Shown piece after piece: positions 1 to 8,521 of a stretch of DNA of 45,440 nt. The stretch covers positions 1 through 45,440 of the forward strand of contig JAFRKQ010000017.1 in assembly GCA_017431625.1 (NCBI GenBank). Direction: 5' to 3'. A program made the position numbers and the translations under genes. The stretch comes from a bacterium. Its GTDB lineage: Bacteria; Patescibacteriota; Microgenomatia; UBA1400; PJMF01. Every line of letters starts with the position of its first letter. The first letter of the stretch is position 1. Below the pieces are notes generated by a model. It saw nothing but the letters and a program-made list of their open reading frames with translations. It did no database searches and had not been told where the DNA came from.

Positions 1-2
1 GA

Positions 3-113
3 GGTACAAATGCACGCCTTAAAGAACTAATCCATCGTCATCGTGGCACATCTATGGCAAATAAGCTGGTTCTCACCGCACGCTATTTGAGAAAACAACA
101 AAAACTGCCATGA
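3..113 (+). CDS. C-terminal fragment of an unrecognised protein, cut by the window edge
   Basis: The frame is open from the left edge and encodes 36 residues rich in Lys and Arg, ending in RKQQKLP before a TGA at 111-113. That TGA overlaps an ATG at 110 in the order ATGA, the usual arrangement of translationally coupled genes, which supports this being the real end of a gene. I do not recognise the family from so short a tail. It could also be part of a decayed longer gene together with the frames that follow. Confidence 0.35.
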   Translation, partial: GTNARLKELIHRHRGTSMANKLVLTARYLRKQQKLP

Positions 114-166
114 AAAACCAACGCAAAATGACACTTAACTCAATAAAAAAGTCCAGCAAGAGCTAG
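110..166 (+). other. Probable true 5' end of the glycosidase gene, with an A AAA AAG slip site
   Basis: An ATG at 110 overlaps the upstream TGA and opens an 18-codon frame ending with TAG at 164-166. In this frame the codons at 143-151 read ATA AAA AAG, which places the heptamer A AAA AAG (145-151) in exact zero-frame phase. A -1 shift there continues as VQQELEQIEKE directly into the long frame of the phosphodiester glycosidase. The long frame itself is closed upstream by TAA at 136-138, so residues upstream of its first ATG (184) are reachable only by such a shift. A sequencing or natural indel in the A run is the simpler alternative. Confidence 0.4.
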
Positions 167-183
167 AGCAAATCGAGAAGGAA

Positions 184-1005
184 ATGAGAAATACCATTAA
201 TGAAGCCAGTTTTGACGGCATGCTTGCACAAATCCAAGATTTTGATCGGCAAGTCGTCAAAGCTAAACCCACACCAAAACCCACCCCAGTGCCTCAGTCC
301 AACAGTCAAGAAGCATTAGCCAGCACCCCGATCAACAATACTTCTCCAGGTAGCGGTTATTCCTCACAAGTGGTAGAAGTGGACGGCCAACGGTTTACGG
401 TCAAAATTGTCGCCGCCGACATGGGCAGCACCAAGGTCGTCGTGGACACCGCCACCGATGGCGAGTGCCGAGAAAACTGCCCAGTGTTATCTTTGGGCCA
501 ATACGTGGCGCGCTCGGGCGCTTTTGCTGGAATCAATGGATCGTTTTTCATGCCGTACGACAATACTAATTCTTTTGATGGTTACGTGAAAAATAAAAAC
601 GGTACTTGTATTAATCCCAACTCGGACGGTTGGCGGGCAATTTTTAATGTCGGTAACATGAGCTTTACAGCTGGATCTGAGTGGGGCTGTCAGGGTGATG
701 AAGGTGGAATTGGCAATTATCCGCTGCTTGTTTATGGCGGCACGGCTCGCGGTGAACATAGCGACCCCAAAATTTCAGCTACCAAATCGGCGAGAAGCTT
801 TGTTGGCAATAAAGGCAGCACCGCTTACATTGGCGTCGTCCACAATTCCACTTCTCTTGAAGCCGGCAAAGTTTTGCAGACAATGGGACTAGATAATGCA
901 CTCGGACTTGATGCCGGCGGGTCCACCGCTTTGTGGGCGGCTGGCGGCTACAAAGTTGGCCCCAATCGCGGCTTGCCCAATGCGATTTTGTTTGTAGCAA
1001 GATGA
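184..1005 (+). CDS. Phosphodiester glycosidase family (NAGPA/DUF2233) protein
   Basis: The C-terminal ~210 residues match the phosphodiester glycosidase fold (uncovering-enzyme type, PF09992): AFAGINGSFF near residue 117 and LGLDAGGSTALW near residue 240 are the characteristic blocks, and the chain ends in a typical NAILFVAR strand. The family hydrolyses sugar phosphodiesters or related linkages and in bacteria is normally exported and linked to wall or capsule metabolism. Residues 1-50 are a short helical segment followed by a Pro/Thr/Lys linker (KPTPKPTPVP). No signal peptide is visible, which is odd for this family and suggests the annotated start is internal. Translation may begin at 110 through a -1 shift, giving about 298 residues; the ATG at 184 has no convincing Shine-Dalgarno sequence. 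The domain call is firm, the specific substrate unknown. Confidence 0.75.
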   Translation: MRNTINEASFDGMLAQIQDFDRQVVKAKPTPKPTPVPQSNSQEALASTPINNTSPGSGYSSQVVEVDGQRFTVKIVAADMGSTKVVVDTATDGECRENCPVLSLGQYVARSGAFAGINGSFFMPYDNTNSFDGYVKNKNGTCINPNSDGWRAIFNVGNMSFTAGSEWGCQGDEGGIGNYPLLVYGGTARGEHSDPKISATKSARSFVGNKGSTAYIGVVHNSTSLEAGKVLQTMGLDNALGLDAGGSTALWAAGGYKVGPNRGLPNAILFVAR

Positions 1006-1025
1006 GGCTGGTTTTAAGAGCGAGC

Positions 1026-1445
1026 TTATAGCTGCCACAAATTGAGACCAGTGACGGCATCTTTGCAGCGATCAATTTGGCCGTTGATGAGCCGGACCAC
1101 CATTTCACAAGTCGCGCTTACTCGTGCTTCGGTCAAATGACCGCCAAAAACCCGACCTCGGTCGTCGCCAACGCTGATGTGCAGGTGAACATAAAAGTCA
1201 TCATTCATAGTGTCAATGGTGCCAGTGAGCGAAACGATTTCAAAGTCACCGGTGAAATGATTGGCGTAGTATTTTTGTTCGGCAACTTTGTAAACACCCA
1301 CAGTGAGGTTGTCGACTGCACCCAAAGCGTTAATATGAGCAAGCTTAATGTTTTCAGCGATAGCCAGGGTTTTAATTTGCGTGAGAATTTCTTCACCGCG
1401 ATCAATGCGAACCAAAATGTTATCGTCAAATTTTTTGTATTGCAT
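1026..1445 (-). CDS. PPC/DUF296 domain protein
   Basis: This 139-residue protein is a single PPC (DUF296) domain. The signature HLHISVGDDRGRVFGGHL lies near residues 87-104, preceded by ALGAVDNLTVGVY, and the length is that of bacterial stand-alone PPC proteins. In plants the domain is attached to AT-hooks and mediates trimerisation and nuclear interactions; bacterial versions form trimers with a His cluster that can hold a metal, and their role is unknown. 'DNA-binding protein' is a database convention rather than a demonstrated activity. It is convergent with the glycosidase, only 20 bp away. A TGATATAAT extended -10 and a ~26-nt leader with an AAAGG Shine-Dalgarno precede the ATG, so this gene is leadered. 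Confidence 0.85.
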   Translation of the reverse strand: MQYKKFDDNILVRIDRGEEILTQIKTLAIAENIKLAHINALGAVDNLTVGVYKVAEQKYYANHFTGDFEIVSLTGTIDTMNDDFYVHLHISVGDDRGRVFGGHLTEARVSATCEMVVRLINGQIDRCKDAVTGLNLWQL

Positions 1446-1471
1446 GTGTACCTTTCTTTTCGATCGGGTGT

Positions 1472-1480
1472 ATTATATCA
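1472..1480 (-). promoter_or_regulatory. Extended -10 of the PPC gene
   Basis: TGATATAAT on the minus strand lies 26 nt before the ATG at 1445. A Shine-Dalgarno-like AAAGG sits between them, so this transcript should have a short conventional leader. Confidence 0.6.
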
Positions 1481-1805
1481 CACATGTCGATGGGATTGGG
1501 AATAGTTTTGATGTGTTTTTGGTTTTCTTACGAACAGCCGGTATCTGCATCTTTTAGGTTACTAATACACCCTTGCGTGCGTGCAAAAAATTTGCATCAC
1601 CTCAAACACATTTCAGAATAACTGCCCGATAATTTTCAGGGGAATAGCTAAAATGATAATGGATACATTTCAAATTTGTTCCATTATGCTTACTAGACAA
1701 AAAATATATGATATATCCATGAAAATTAAGCATGAAGATGAAAAATATTTGCAGGTTCAGGAATAGGATTTCTTATTCCAAAATGTACTGAGGTCATACA
1801 AAAAA
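1481..1805. other. Intergenic stretch with no supported gene
   Basis: This AT-rich spacer separates the divergent PPC and alpha-2-macroglobulin genes. A 61-codon open frame at 1581-1766 has no ribosome binding site, no recognisable motif and a random composition. I see no strong hairpin or repeat in it. Confidence 0.5.
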
Positions 1806-1834
1806 TTGACGAAAATAGCTATTTGTGTTAAAAT
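1806..1834 (+). promoter_or_regulatory. Promoter of the first alpha-2-macroglobulin gene (leaderless)
   Basis: TTGACG (1806-1811) and TAAAAT (1829-1834) are separated by 17 bp, with TGT directly before the -10. The ATG at 1842 is 7 nt after the -10, so transcription should start at or next to the A of the start codon. This also shows that the in-frame TTG at 1806 is the -35 box, not a start codon. Confidence 0.75.
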
Positions 1835-1841
1835 AAATAAT

Positions 1842-4800
1842 ATGACTAGAAAGTGGTTACGGTCATTGATTACGAGCATTCTTTTTTGGTTTTTTGCTTT
1901 TTCATCTATTACAGCCAACTATCAACAAGTCAGACAAATTGACTTTAATTTCACTCAAGATTATGGCACTCGATCTATTTTTGTGCCCCTAGGTCTTGAT
2001 GATCAGTTTCAATTTGATCGGCGTGACTTTAACAGTGATGCTGCCACTCTTAGTTTTTACCCTTTGACCCGCGATCAAGTATTGGACGCACTTATCCATC
2101 GTCAATATATGCTTGAGTGGTATTTTGATTTTGATCAATCAACGCCCAACTATCAAACTACTATTGGTCAGTTAGCTGATTATAATTATGTCCTTCCTTC
2201 TTCAGCCGTCAGTGGCAATGCTTGGTGGATACGCGCCCAAGATAATGGACGTGAGCAATATGCTTTAGTCACTAAACCAACTTTTGGTGCCGTTGTCAAA
2301 AACGGTCAAGAAAATCTTACTTTGTGGGTTCAGGACTTAGCTACCGGACAAGCCAGCCTTAGCGGTCGGGTGCAAATTTACAATCTCCAAGAAAAAATTA
2401 ATCTCTTGTATCAAACTGATTTTGTCAACGGCGAAGTTGTCACTTTACCTGATTTTACCAATGCCGATGTAATAGTCGTGACTACAGAAACTGACGCTTG
2501 GACAATAATTCCATTGCAGATTAATGGAGTTTATTTGCCCCGTGATGATGGCCCTTATAATTATGGGGATAATCATCCTTTTGATCCTACCGCTCGCGGC
2601 AGTGATTTGATTTATCACGCCAACAACTATCACTACGCATTTACTGATAAGCCATTATATCAGCGTGGTCAGACGGTTTATTTCAAGGCGTTTTTGCGCC
2701 GCGATGACGACGCCCGTCTCAGCGTAGTCACTGACCCAATCACCGTTAGTATAAAAGATCCAAATGACTACAAAAAAGTTTTGTGGAGCGAAACTTACAC
2801 TCCGGATGAATTCGGTGGTATCGATGGTCACTTCAAAATTCCTGATCATTACGAATACGGTTACTATAGTATTAACTTTGGCAATCAGGCCAGTGCCTAC
2901 TTCCAAATCAGTGAATATGTCAAACCAGAATACGAGCTTACTAGTGAGTGGATTTATGACAACAATGACAAAAAATTTGCTAGCGATTATGGACGCGAGA
3001 TTATTATTACCGGCGATCAACTTCAGGCCGCCATTACTGGTCATAGTCTCGCTGGCCACGCTATGAACGGCGCTTCATTTGAATACTGTTTTGAGAAAGG
3101 TTGGCTTTATGGGTGGGATCAAAATGAACCTGATTGTCAACAATGGCAGTGGGCCATGTTTGATGATGAGGGAAAAGCCACCTTAGAAATTCCTACGAAT
3201 TTACCCAAACAAAAAGAAGACTATGATCATTATCCCACTGACTATGAAGATTATCATTTGATTGTACGTTATGGCGATGGCGTCAGTGAGCCCACAATCA
3301 GTCACCAAAATATTTCTATTCATTACACTCCATTTATTGTCCAACTTGCAACTAATGATAATGAGACTTGGTATTTCCAAGCAAATGACACAATCGCTCT
3401 TAGTGGCCAAATAATTTCTCGCCGACCAAGCGTAGACGTCGCTAATAGACGAGTCACCCTTACGGCCCAAAGATACGAATACCCCCAATCAAATCAAAAA
3501 AAACTTATCGAAGAGATGATTTTTGACACGCGTACCGATAGCAGTGGTGAGTTTAAGTTTAATTTTACTCCAACAGCTTGCGATAGCTATTCATTAACTT
3601 TCCGCGTTTATGACGAGCACGGTTTGTTTAGTGAATCCAGCTCCAGTCGCTGGTGCGACCAAGAGAATAATGATTGGTATCAGTATGCGCGAAATCCTTT
3701 CACTACGGATACTGACAGCAGTTTACAGCTTGACCTTAACAAAAAACACCGTTATGTTCCTGGGGAAACTATCACTATTGGCTATAATGTGGGCAAAAAT
3801 CTAATTGGACGCCGTTTTTGGGCCAATTTTGGTCGCCAAAGACTTGATCGTTATCAAGTGGGCACTTTCACCAATGCCAAAAATGAAGTTACTTACACCA
3901 TAACTGATACTGATCAACCCAACACCTATCATGAAGTTTCCACTTTTGACCGCAATAACTATTTATCACGAACAGCAGAAATTAATATGGAATCTGATCT
4001 GAAAAAAATAAAAGTCGAAATCACCACTGATCGCGCTATTTATAACCCTGGCGATACTGTTAAAGTTACCGTCAAAACTCACAATCAAAAAACAGGTGCC
4101 CCCGTGCGCTCCAGCGTCACTTTATGGACTATTGACAAAGCTTTACTACAATTGGCCAGTAATAATCGCAGAGAGATTTTTGATTATTTTTGGTTTACAC
4201 GTTATCACGGCTTGCGCACTTATCATTCACTGCAGACTATTAGTACCTATGGCGCTGAGGGTGGCGGCGGAGGCGGTGATGATTTGCGTGAAATTTTTAA
4301 AGACACTGCTTTTTGGCAACCAAAACTTTTAACTGATGCCAATGGTCAAGCCCACGCCGAATTTACTTTGCCAGACAATCTTACCACTTGGGTATTGACT
4401 GGTGTAGCTGTTGGACCAGAGACTGTTGTTGGCGAAAGCACGTATGAATTTGTTGTTCAAAAAGATGTGGTGGCAAGATTGATTGCTCCCGAAAGATTGC
4501 GTGTTGGCGATGTTTCTCGCTTAGGGTTTATGATCACCAATTATACTGACTACACTCAGAGTTTGACTCCAGTGTGGGAAGCTGGTGAAGGCTTACAAAC
4601 AGGTGATACTTTTCCTAGTGTCATCACTCTCAATCCTGGTGAAACACAAACATTTACCGTACCCGTCAAGGCTATTGCTCCTATGAATGAGACCAGAATT
4701 ACTACTGGCGTGCGCAACATCAGTGCCAATGGTCCCGGCGATGTACTCACCAAAACTATAAGTATACTCCCTTTTGGCTATCAACAAAAAACCAGTCAGT

Positions 4801-6608
4801 TCTCTATGCATGCGGGTGAATACAATATTGGTCTGCACACTGATAGTGATTTGAGTCGTTCCACGCTTGTAGTTAGTATAGCTGGTGATATTTTTGCCAG
4901 TCTCAAAACTGCCATGAATGAGTTGCTTGATTATCCGCGCGGTTGTGTCGAGCAAACTGCCAGCCGTTTGTTACCAGCCCTGATGGCTCGTGAGCAAAAA
5001 TTATTTGCTGATACCAAACTCGTTAATGATCCCAACGAATTGATTAGTGCCGGCATTAAGAATCTTACCAAACTGCAAAATAGCAATGGCGGTTGGGGTT
5101 TTTGGGAACCAAACGGTCAAGCTGATCCGTTCAAAACCACTTATGCTCTCAAGATTTTACTTCAAGCCAATAGTGATGCCACTCCAGTTGATCAGCAGGT
5201 TTTGCAAAAGGCTGCCGAGTATCTTACTGGTGTTTTGACAGGTGATATCAAAGATGAAGATAATCAAGAACTCAATCGCGATGACGCTAATATCGTTGCC
5301 AGCGTCTATGGCTTACTCCTCTATCTTAACGCTACACCAGTACAAACAACTAATGCCATCACCAACCGTTTAACTCCACAAGTAGCGGCTAATACCTATT
5401 ACTCGCGACTCAACTCTCTGCAATTAAACGACGTTGATTTGTTGTCTTGGGCGGTACAAGCCAATCTCCTTAAAGGAGATCAGATTAGCGCCAAGCGTCA
5501 CCTCGAACAAATGTTACAGGCGTTGGATCAAAATCAACTTGTTGATAGCAGTGAGAATTTAAATCGCTATCGCAGTGCCGATGCCGACATGGCTTTAGCT
5601 TTACAAGCCTTAGTGGCTTACCAAAAAACCTATGGTGGCTATGATAATTTACTAGAAAAATATGTCACCCAACTTTTGGGTTATCGTCAGAACGCCGGTT
5701 GGCGTAATACTTATGCCACTGCCGCCGCCATTGAGGCACTCGCTTCGTGGGCTGATTTGCAACCAACACTCAATCACAACAGTGGCGCCAGCTATGCTTT
5801 GCGTTTAGGCTCGCAAACTTTGGGTTCAGTTGACTTTAGTTCAAGCACACGCGAAAAAACTTTTCATATTCCCCTCGATGGTGTTCACCCGGGAGATGTG
5901 CTGACACTTATACGCACCGATAGGGGTGAAGATACACCCGTGTATGTCACGATCACCACTGATCAATGGCGCACAGCTATCAATGACCCACTGACAAGCG
6001 ATAAGCTCAAAATCCACAAAGCTTTTGTGCGTTCGAACAGTTACCGCGGTCAACCATTAACTCCTGGCGAGATCGTGACGGTATATTTAGGGATTGAAAA
6101 TTACGGTCGAACTCAATATTTTGTTAATATTGATGATTATTTGCCCAGCAATTTACGTCCACTTTCCCGCAACAATGATACTTGGGCCCATCGTAATTTT
6201 ACTTTTACTGGTTTCAATGGTGCGTTATACCAGTTGCCACCAGGAATGACGATTGTATCCTATCAAGCCATGCTCACCAATGTCGCCGATCAAGTCAGCA
6301 ATCAACCTACACTAGTGGCCTCTATGTATGATAGTGATTTTGTGGCACAAACAGCACTCACCGATCAAGTTACCTTCCTGGATAAACAGCCAGCTTGGAT
6401 TCTTAAGGGCAATACTGACTATGCTGACACCGTGATTGAAAAGCCGCACTCGACTATCAATTGGGGAGTGATTGTCGCGCTCTTGGTGGTGAGTGGTGTT
6501 GGTGCTGGTTGGTGGTATTATCGTCATCACTCCTCTCGGCATCAACAGCCACCGCTATCATCCACTGACAATAATCAAGATACACCACAAAGAGTAGACT
6601 TGTGGTAA
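1842..6608 (+). CDS. Surface alpha-2-macroglobulin with intact thioester motif (paralogue 1)
   Basis: The 1,588-residue protein has an N-terminal signal or anchor segment (about 8-25), a long run of MG-type beta domains, a glycine run at about 806-811 followed by DDLREIFKDTAFW in the region that carries the bait segment, the thioester motif GCVEQ with the reactive Cys at about 1035, an alpha-toroid with GGWGFWEPNG, a C-terminal MG domain, a transmembrane helix at about 1540-1560 and a short basic tail. In this family protease cleavage of the bait exposes the Cys-Gln thioester, which covalently traps the protease. Gram-negative homologues such as YfhM are periplasmic lipoproteins partnered with PBP1C; this one carries a C-terminal membrane anchor and has no PBP1C gene nearby. 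I chose ATG 1842 because the upstream in-frame TTG lies in the -35 box. A close paralogue lies 1.9 kb downstream. Confidence 0.93.
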   Translation: MTRKWLRSLITSILFWFFAFSSITANYQQVRQIDFNFTQDYGTRSIFVPLGLDDQFQFDRRDFNSDAATLSFYPLTRDQVLDALIHRQYMLEWYFDFDQSTPNYQTTIGQLADYNYVLPSSAVSGNAWWIRAQDNGREQYALVTKPTFGAVVKNGQENLTLWVQDLATGQASLSGRVQIYNLQEKINLLYQTDFVNGEVVTLPDFTNADVIVVTTETDAWTIIPLQINGVYLPRDDGPYNYGDNHPFDPTARGSDLIYHANNYHYAFTDKPLYQRGQTVYFKAFLRRDDDARLSVVTDPITVSIKDPNDYKKVLWSETYTPDEFGGIDGHFKIPDHYEYGYYSINFGNQASAYFQISEYVKPEYELTSEWIYDNNDKKFASDYGREIIITGDQLQAAITGHSLAGHAMNGASFEYCFEKGWLYGWDQNEPDCQQWQWAMFDDEGKATLEIPTNLPKQKEDYDHYPTDYEDYHLIVRYGDGVSEPTISHQNISIHYTPFIVQLATNDNETWYFQANDTIALSGQIISRRPSVDVANRRVTLTAQRYEYPQSNQKKLIEEMIFDTRTDSSGEFKFNFTPTACDSYSLTFRVYDEHGLFSESSSSRWCDQENNDWYQYARNPFTTDTDSSLQLDLNKKHRYVPGETITIGYNVGKNLIGRRFWANFGRQRLDRYQVGTFTNAKNEVTYTITDTDQPNTYHEVSTFDRNNYLSRTAEINMESDLKKIKVEITTDRAIYNPGDTVKVTVKTHNQKTGAPVRSSVTLWTIDKALLQLASNNRREIFDYFWFTRYHGLRTYHSLQTISTYGAEGGGGGGDDLREIFKDTAFWQPKLLTDANGQAHAEFTLPDNLTTWVLTGVAVGPETVVGESTYEFVVQKDVVARLIAPERLRVGDVSRLGFMITNYTDYTQSLTPVWEAGEGLQTGDTFPSVITLNPGETQTFTVPVKAIAPMNETRITTGVRNISANGPGDVLTKTISILPFGYQQKTSQFSMHAGEYNIGLHTDSDLSRSTLVVSIAGDIFASLKTAMNELLDYPRGCVEQTASRLLPALMAREQKLFADTKLVNDPNELISAGIKNLTKLQNSNGGWGFWEPNGQADPFKTTYALKILLQANSDATPVDQQVLQKAAEYLTGVLTGDIKDEDNQELNRDDANIVASVYGLLLYLNATPVQTTNAITNRLTPQVAANTYYSRLNSLQLNDVDLLSWAVQANLLKGDQISAKRHLEQMLQALDQNQLVDSSENLNRYRSADADMALALQALVAYQKTYGGYDNLLEKYVTQLLGYRQNAGWRNTYATAAAIEALASWADLQPTLNHNSGASYALRLGSQTLGSVDFSSSTREKTFHIPLDGVHPGDVLTLIRTDRGEDTPVYVTITTDQWRTAINDPLTSDKLKIHKAFVRSNSYRGQPLTPGEIVTVYLGIENYGRTQYFVNIDDYLPSNLRPLSRNNDTWAHRNFTFTGFNGALYQLPPGMTIVSYQAMLTNVADQVSNQPTLVASMYDSDFVAQTALTDQVTFLDKQPAWILKGNTDYADTVIEKPHSTINWGVIVALLVVSGVGAGWWYYRHHSSRHQQPPLSSTDNNQDTPQRVDLW

Positions 6609-6670
6609 ATAAATTATCACAATTGCTTTAAGTATTACTTTGATCAAAGTGCCGCAGCTGTGTAGTACAC

Positions 6671-6696
6671 TGCCGAGCTCGGTGCGGAGCTCGGCA
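6671..6696 (+). terminator. Hairpin after the first alpha-2-macroglobulin gene
   Basis: A perfect 10-bp stem, TGCCGAGCTC/GAGCTCGGCA, closes the 6-nt loop GGTGCG. The downstream sequence ATCGTTTC is a poor U-tract, so termination may be inefficient. The inner stem and loop are identical to the terminator at 27444-27475. Confidence 0.6.
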
Positions 6697-6715
6697 ATCG
6701 TTTCATCCAGTTTTG

Positions 6716-6724
6716 TGTTATAAT
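6716..6724 (+). promoter_or_regulatory. Extended -10 of recJ (leaderless)
   Basis: TGTTATAAT ends 6 nt before the ATG at 6731. The in-frame ATG at 6713 lies upstream of this box and would not be in the transcript. Confidence 0.7.
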
Positions 6725-6730
6725 CGAGTT

Positions 6731-8398
6731 ATGCGACAAAAATACCACTGGCATTATCTACAAAAAGACACGATTTGCTCTGCCGAAGATTTCTACCAAG
6801 TGGTACTGAAGAATCGCAATTGGGATCTTGAGACTTACAAGGCCGTTTTTTCCTGGGACAAAATCACTCCATCATCTTTGGGTATCGACGAATCCCAACT
6901 GCAAAAGGCCATGACTCGGCTAGAAAAAGCGCGTGACAGCGGCGAGCAGGTGTTGATTTTTGGTGATTATGACGTTGATGGCAATTGTGCCACCGCGATT
7001 ATGTGGCAAGGATTGCAAGCTTTTGGTATTCATGCTACTCCTTTCATCCCCAACCGTTTTACTCATGGTTATGGCATGTCAATAAAAGCTTTGCAAGAAA
7101 TAATTGCCACACAAAAACCCGATCTTATTATCACTGTAGACAATGGTATCACGGCTCATCCTGCACTAGAGTTTTGTCATCAACAACAAATAGATGTCAT
7201 TGTTACCGATCATCATCAACCAGAAAAAGATAAAACTCTTCCCGTAGTAGCTACAGTTCACACCCAAAAATTATGTGGTGCTGGTGTGGCTTGGTATTTA
7301 ATTTATCGTCTTCTAGCTCAAGCCCAAGATCTCGAGCAAGCCCAAAAAGTTAGTACGGAAAATCTTGATTTAGTCGCTTTAGCAACTATTGTCGATCAAG
7401 TGCCATTGACAAATATCAATCGTACTTTAGTCAAAAAAGGAATTACACAGCTGCAAAAAAGTTGTCGTCCTGGTATTATTGCTTTGTGTCAAGCTGCCAA
7501 ACTCCAGCAAGAAAAAATTAATACTCGCGATATTGGATTTAGCCTCGGTCCACGGATTAATGCCATTGGTCGACTCACAAACACTTTAGATGCCTTGCGA
7601 CTTTTGTGCACTCGCAAACTTGGTTTTGCCCGCAAGCTGGCTACTACTTTGAGCGATATCAATCGTTCCCGTCAAGAACTCACCAGCGATATGTTGGAGT
7701 TAGCACAAGCAAGCATTGATCCTGAAAATCTTGATAAAATCACTATTGTCGCTAGTGATAGTTTTCATGAAGGTATTATTGGTTTGATTGCCAGTAAGCT
7801 GGTAGACACTTATCACCGACCAGCGATTGTTATTGCTCAAAGTGACCAACTAGCCAAAGGTTCGGCTCGTTCTATTCCGGGATTTAATATTACCAATTTT
7901 ATTCGTCACTTTCGCCAACAACTGATTGATGCTGGTGGTCACGAACAAGCCGCGGGCTTAAGTATTGCCTCCGAGAAACTCAATGATGTGATTGCTGCTA
8001 TGCGACACTACGCCAATGAAACTATCACTGATGAGCAATTGGTGGCCACGCTCACTCTCGAAGCACCAGTATCACCCGACATTCTCCATCATCCTTTGTT
8101 ACCGTCATTACTTGTTGACCTCGAGCCATATGGTCCTGACAATCCAGAATTAATGATGAGCGTGCAGGCACCAGTGATTAATGTCACTACAATGGGCAAA
8201 CAAAAAGAGCATTTGAAAGTGACTCTTGTTGATCGTACTCGTCATTACTTAGATATTTTGGTATGGCAATATGAACAAGTGGGTTTACCCCTGCCAGCTA
8301 TCGGACAGGAGTTACTCGTAGCCGGCCAACTGCAATTTAACTTATGGCAAGGACGCAATCGGCCACAAATTCTTGCGCGAGATTGGCGGATTTGTTAA
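6731..8398 (+). CDS. recJ: Single-stranded-DNA-specific exonuclease RecJ
   Basis: A 555-residue DHH/DHHA1 phosphoesterase that degrades single-stranded DNA 5'-3' in recombination and repair. The order of motifs is that of RecJ: FGDYDVDG (Asp cluster at 79-84), TVDNGI (about 138), VTDHHQP (DHH, about 160), a helical core, HEGIIGLIASKL and KGSARSIPGFNI, GGHEQAAG (DHHA1 GGH motif, about 403), and a C-terminal OB-like domain ending in WQGRNRPQILARDW. The length is usual. The start at 6731 follows a -10 box by 6 nt, so the message is probably leaderless. The last codon (Cys) and the TAA stop lie inside copy 1 of the dispersed GTTAAACG element, so that element appears to have replaced the original 3' end. 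The gene sits between two alpha-2-macroglobulin paralogues but is functionally unrelated to them. Confidence 0.95.
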   Translation: MRQKYHWHYLQKDTICSAEDFYQVVLKNRNWDLETYKAVFSWDKITPSSLGIDESQLQKAMTRLEKARDSGEQVLIFGDYDVDGNCATAIMWQGLQAFGIHATPFIPNRFTHGYGMSIKALQEIIATQKPDLIITVDNGITAHPALEFCHQQQIDVIVTDHHQPEKDKTLPVVATVHTQKLCGAGVAWYLIYRLLAQAQDLEQAQKVSTENLDLVALATIVDQVPLTNINRTLVKKGITQLQKSCRPGIIALCQAAKLQQEKINTRDIGFSLGPRINAIGRLTNTLDALRLLCTRKLGFARKLATTLSDINRSRQELTSDMLELAQASIDPENLDKITIVASDSFHEGIIGLIASKLVDTYHRPAIVIAQSDQLAKGSARSIPGFNITNFIRHFRQQLIDAGGHEQAAGLSIASEKLNDVIAAMRHYANETITDEQLVATLTLEAPVSPDILHHPLLPSLLVDLEPYGPDNPELMMSVQAPVINVTTMGKQKEHLKVTLVDRTRHYLDILVWQYEQVGLPLPAIGQELLVAGQLQFNLWQGRNRPQILARDWRIC

Positions 8399-8448
8399 AC
8401 GCGTGTTAAACGTTTGTTTAACAAAAATGCCTGGTTTTTGATGACAAA
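8391..8448 (+). repeat. Dispersed GTTAAACG element, copy 1
   Basis: The element contains TTTGTTAAACG, a second GTTAAACG 11 bp later, CTGGTTTTT and TGACAAA. It is about 10 bp longer than the other copies because a third, inverted GTTTAAC unit is inserted. The recJ stop codon lies within it. Confidence 0.85.
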
Positions 8449-8484
8449 AAATTACAGACGCGTGACACAAATGTTATCAGCTAG

Positions 8485-8514
8485 TTGACACAGCGATATA
8501 AATTGTGCTACAAT
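8485..8514 (+). promoter_or_regulatory. Promoter of the second alpha-2-macroglobulin gene (leaderless)
   Basis: TTGACA (8485-8490) and TACAAT (8509-8514) are 18 bp apart, with TGC giving an extended -10. The ATG at 8522 is 7 nt after the -10. Confidence 0.8.
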
Positions 8515-8521
8515 TGTAAGT

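Noticed and set aside
1077-1505. A 142-codon plus-strand frame opposite the PPC gene
   Set aside because: It is the antisense shadow of a clear DUF296 domain and has no motif or ribosome site.
1581-1766. A 61-codon plus-strand frame between the PPC and alpha-2-macroglobulin genes
   Set aside because: It lacks a promoter, a ribosome site and any recognisable pattern; the length is compatible with chance in AT-rich DNA.
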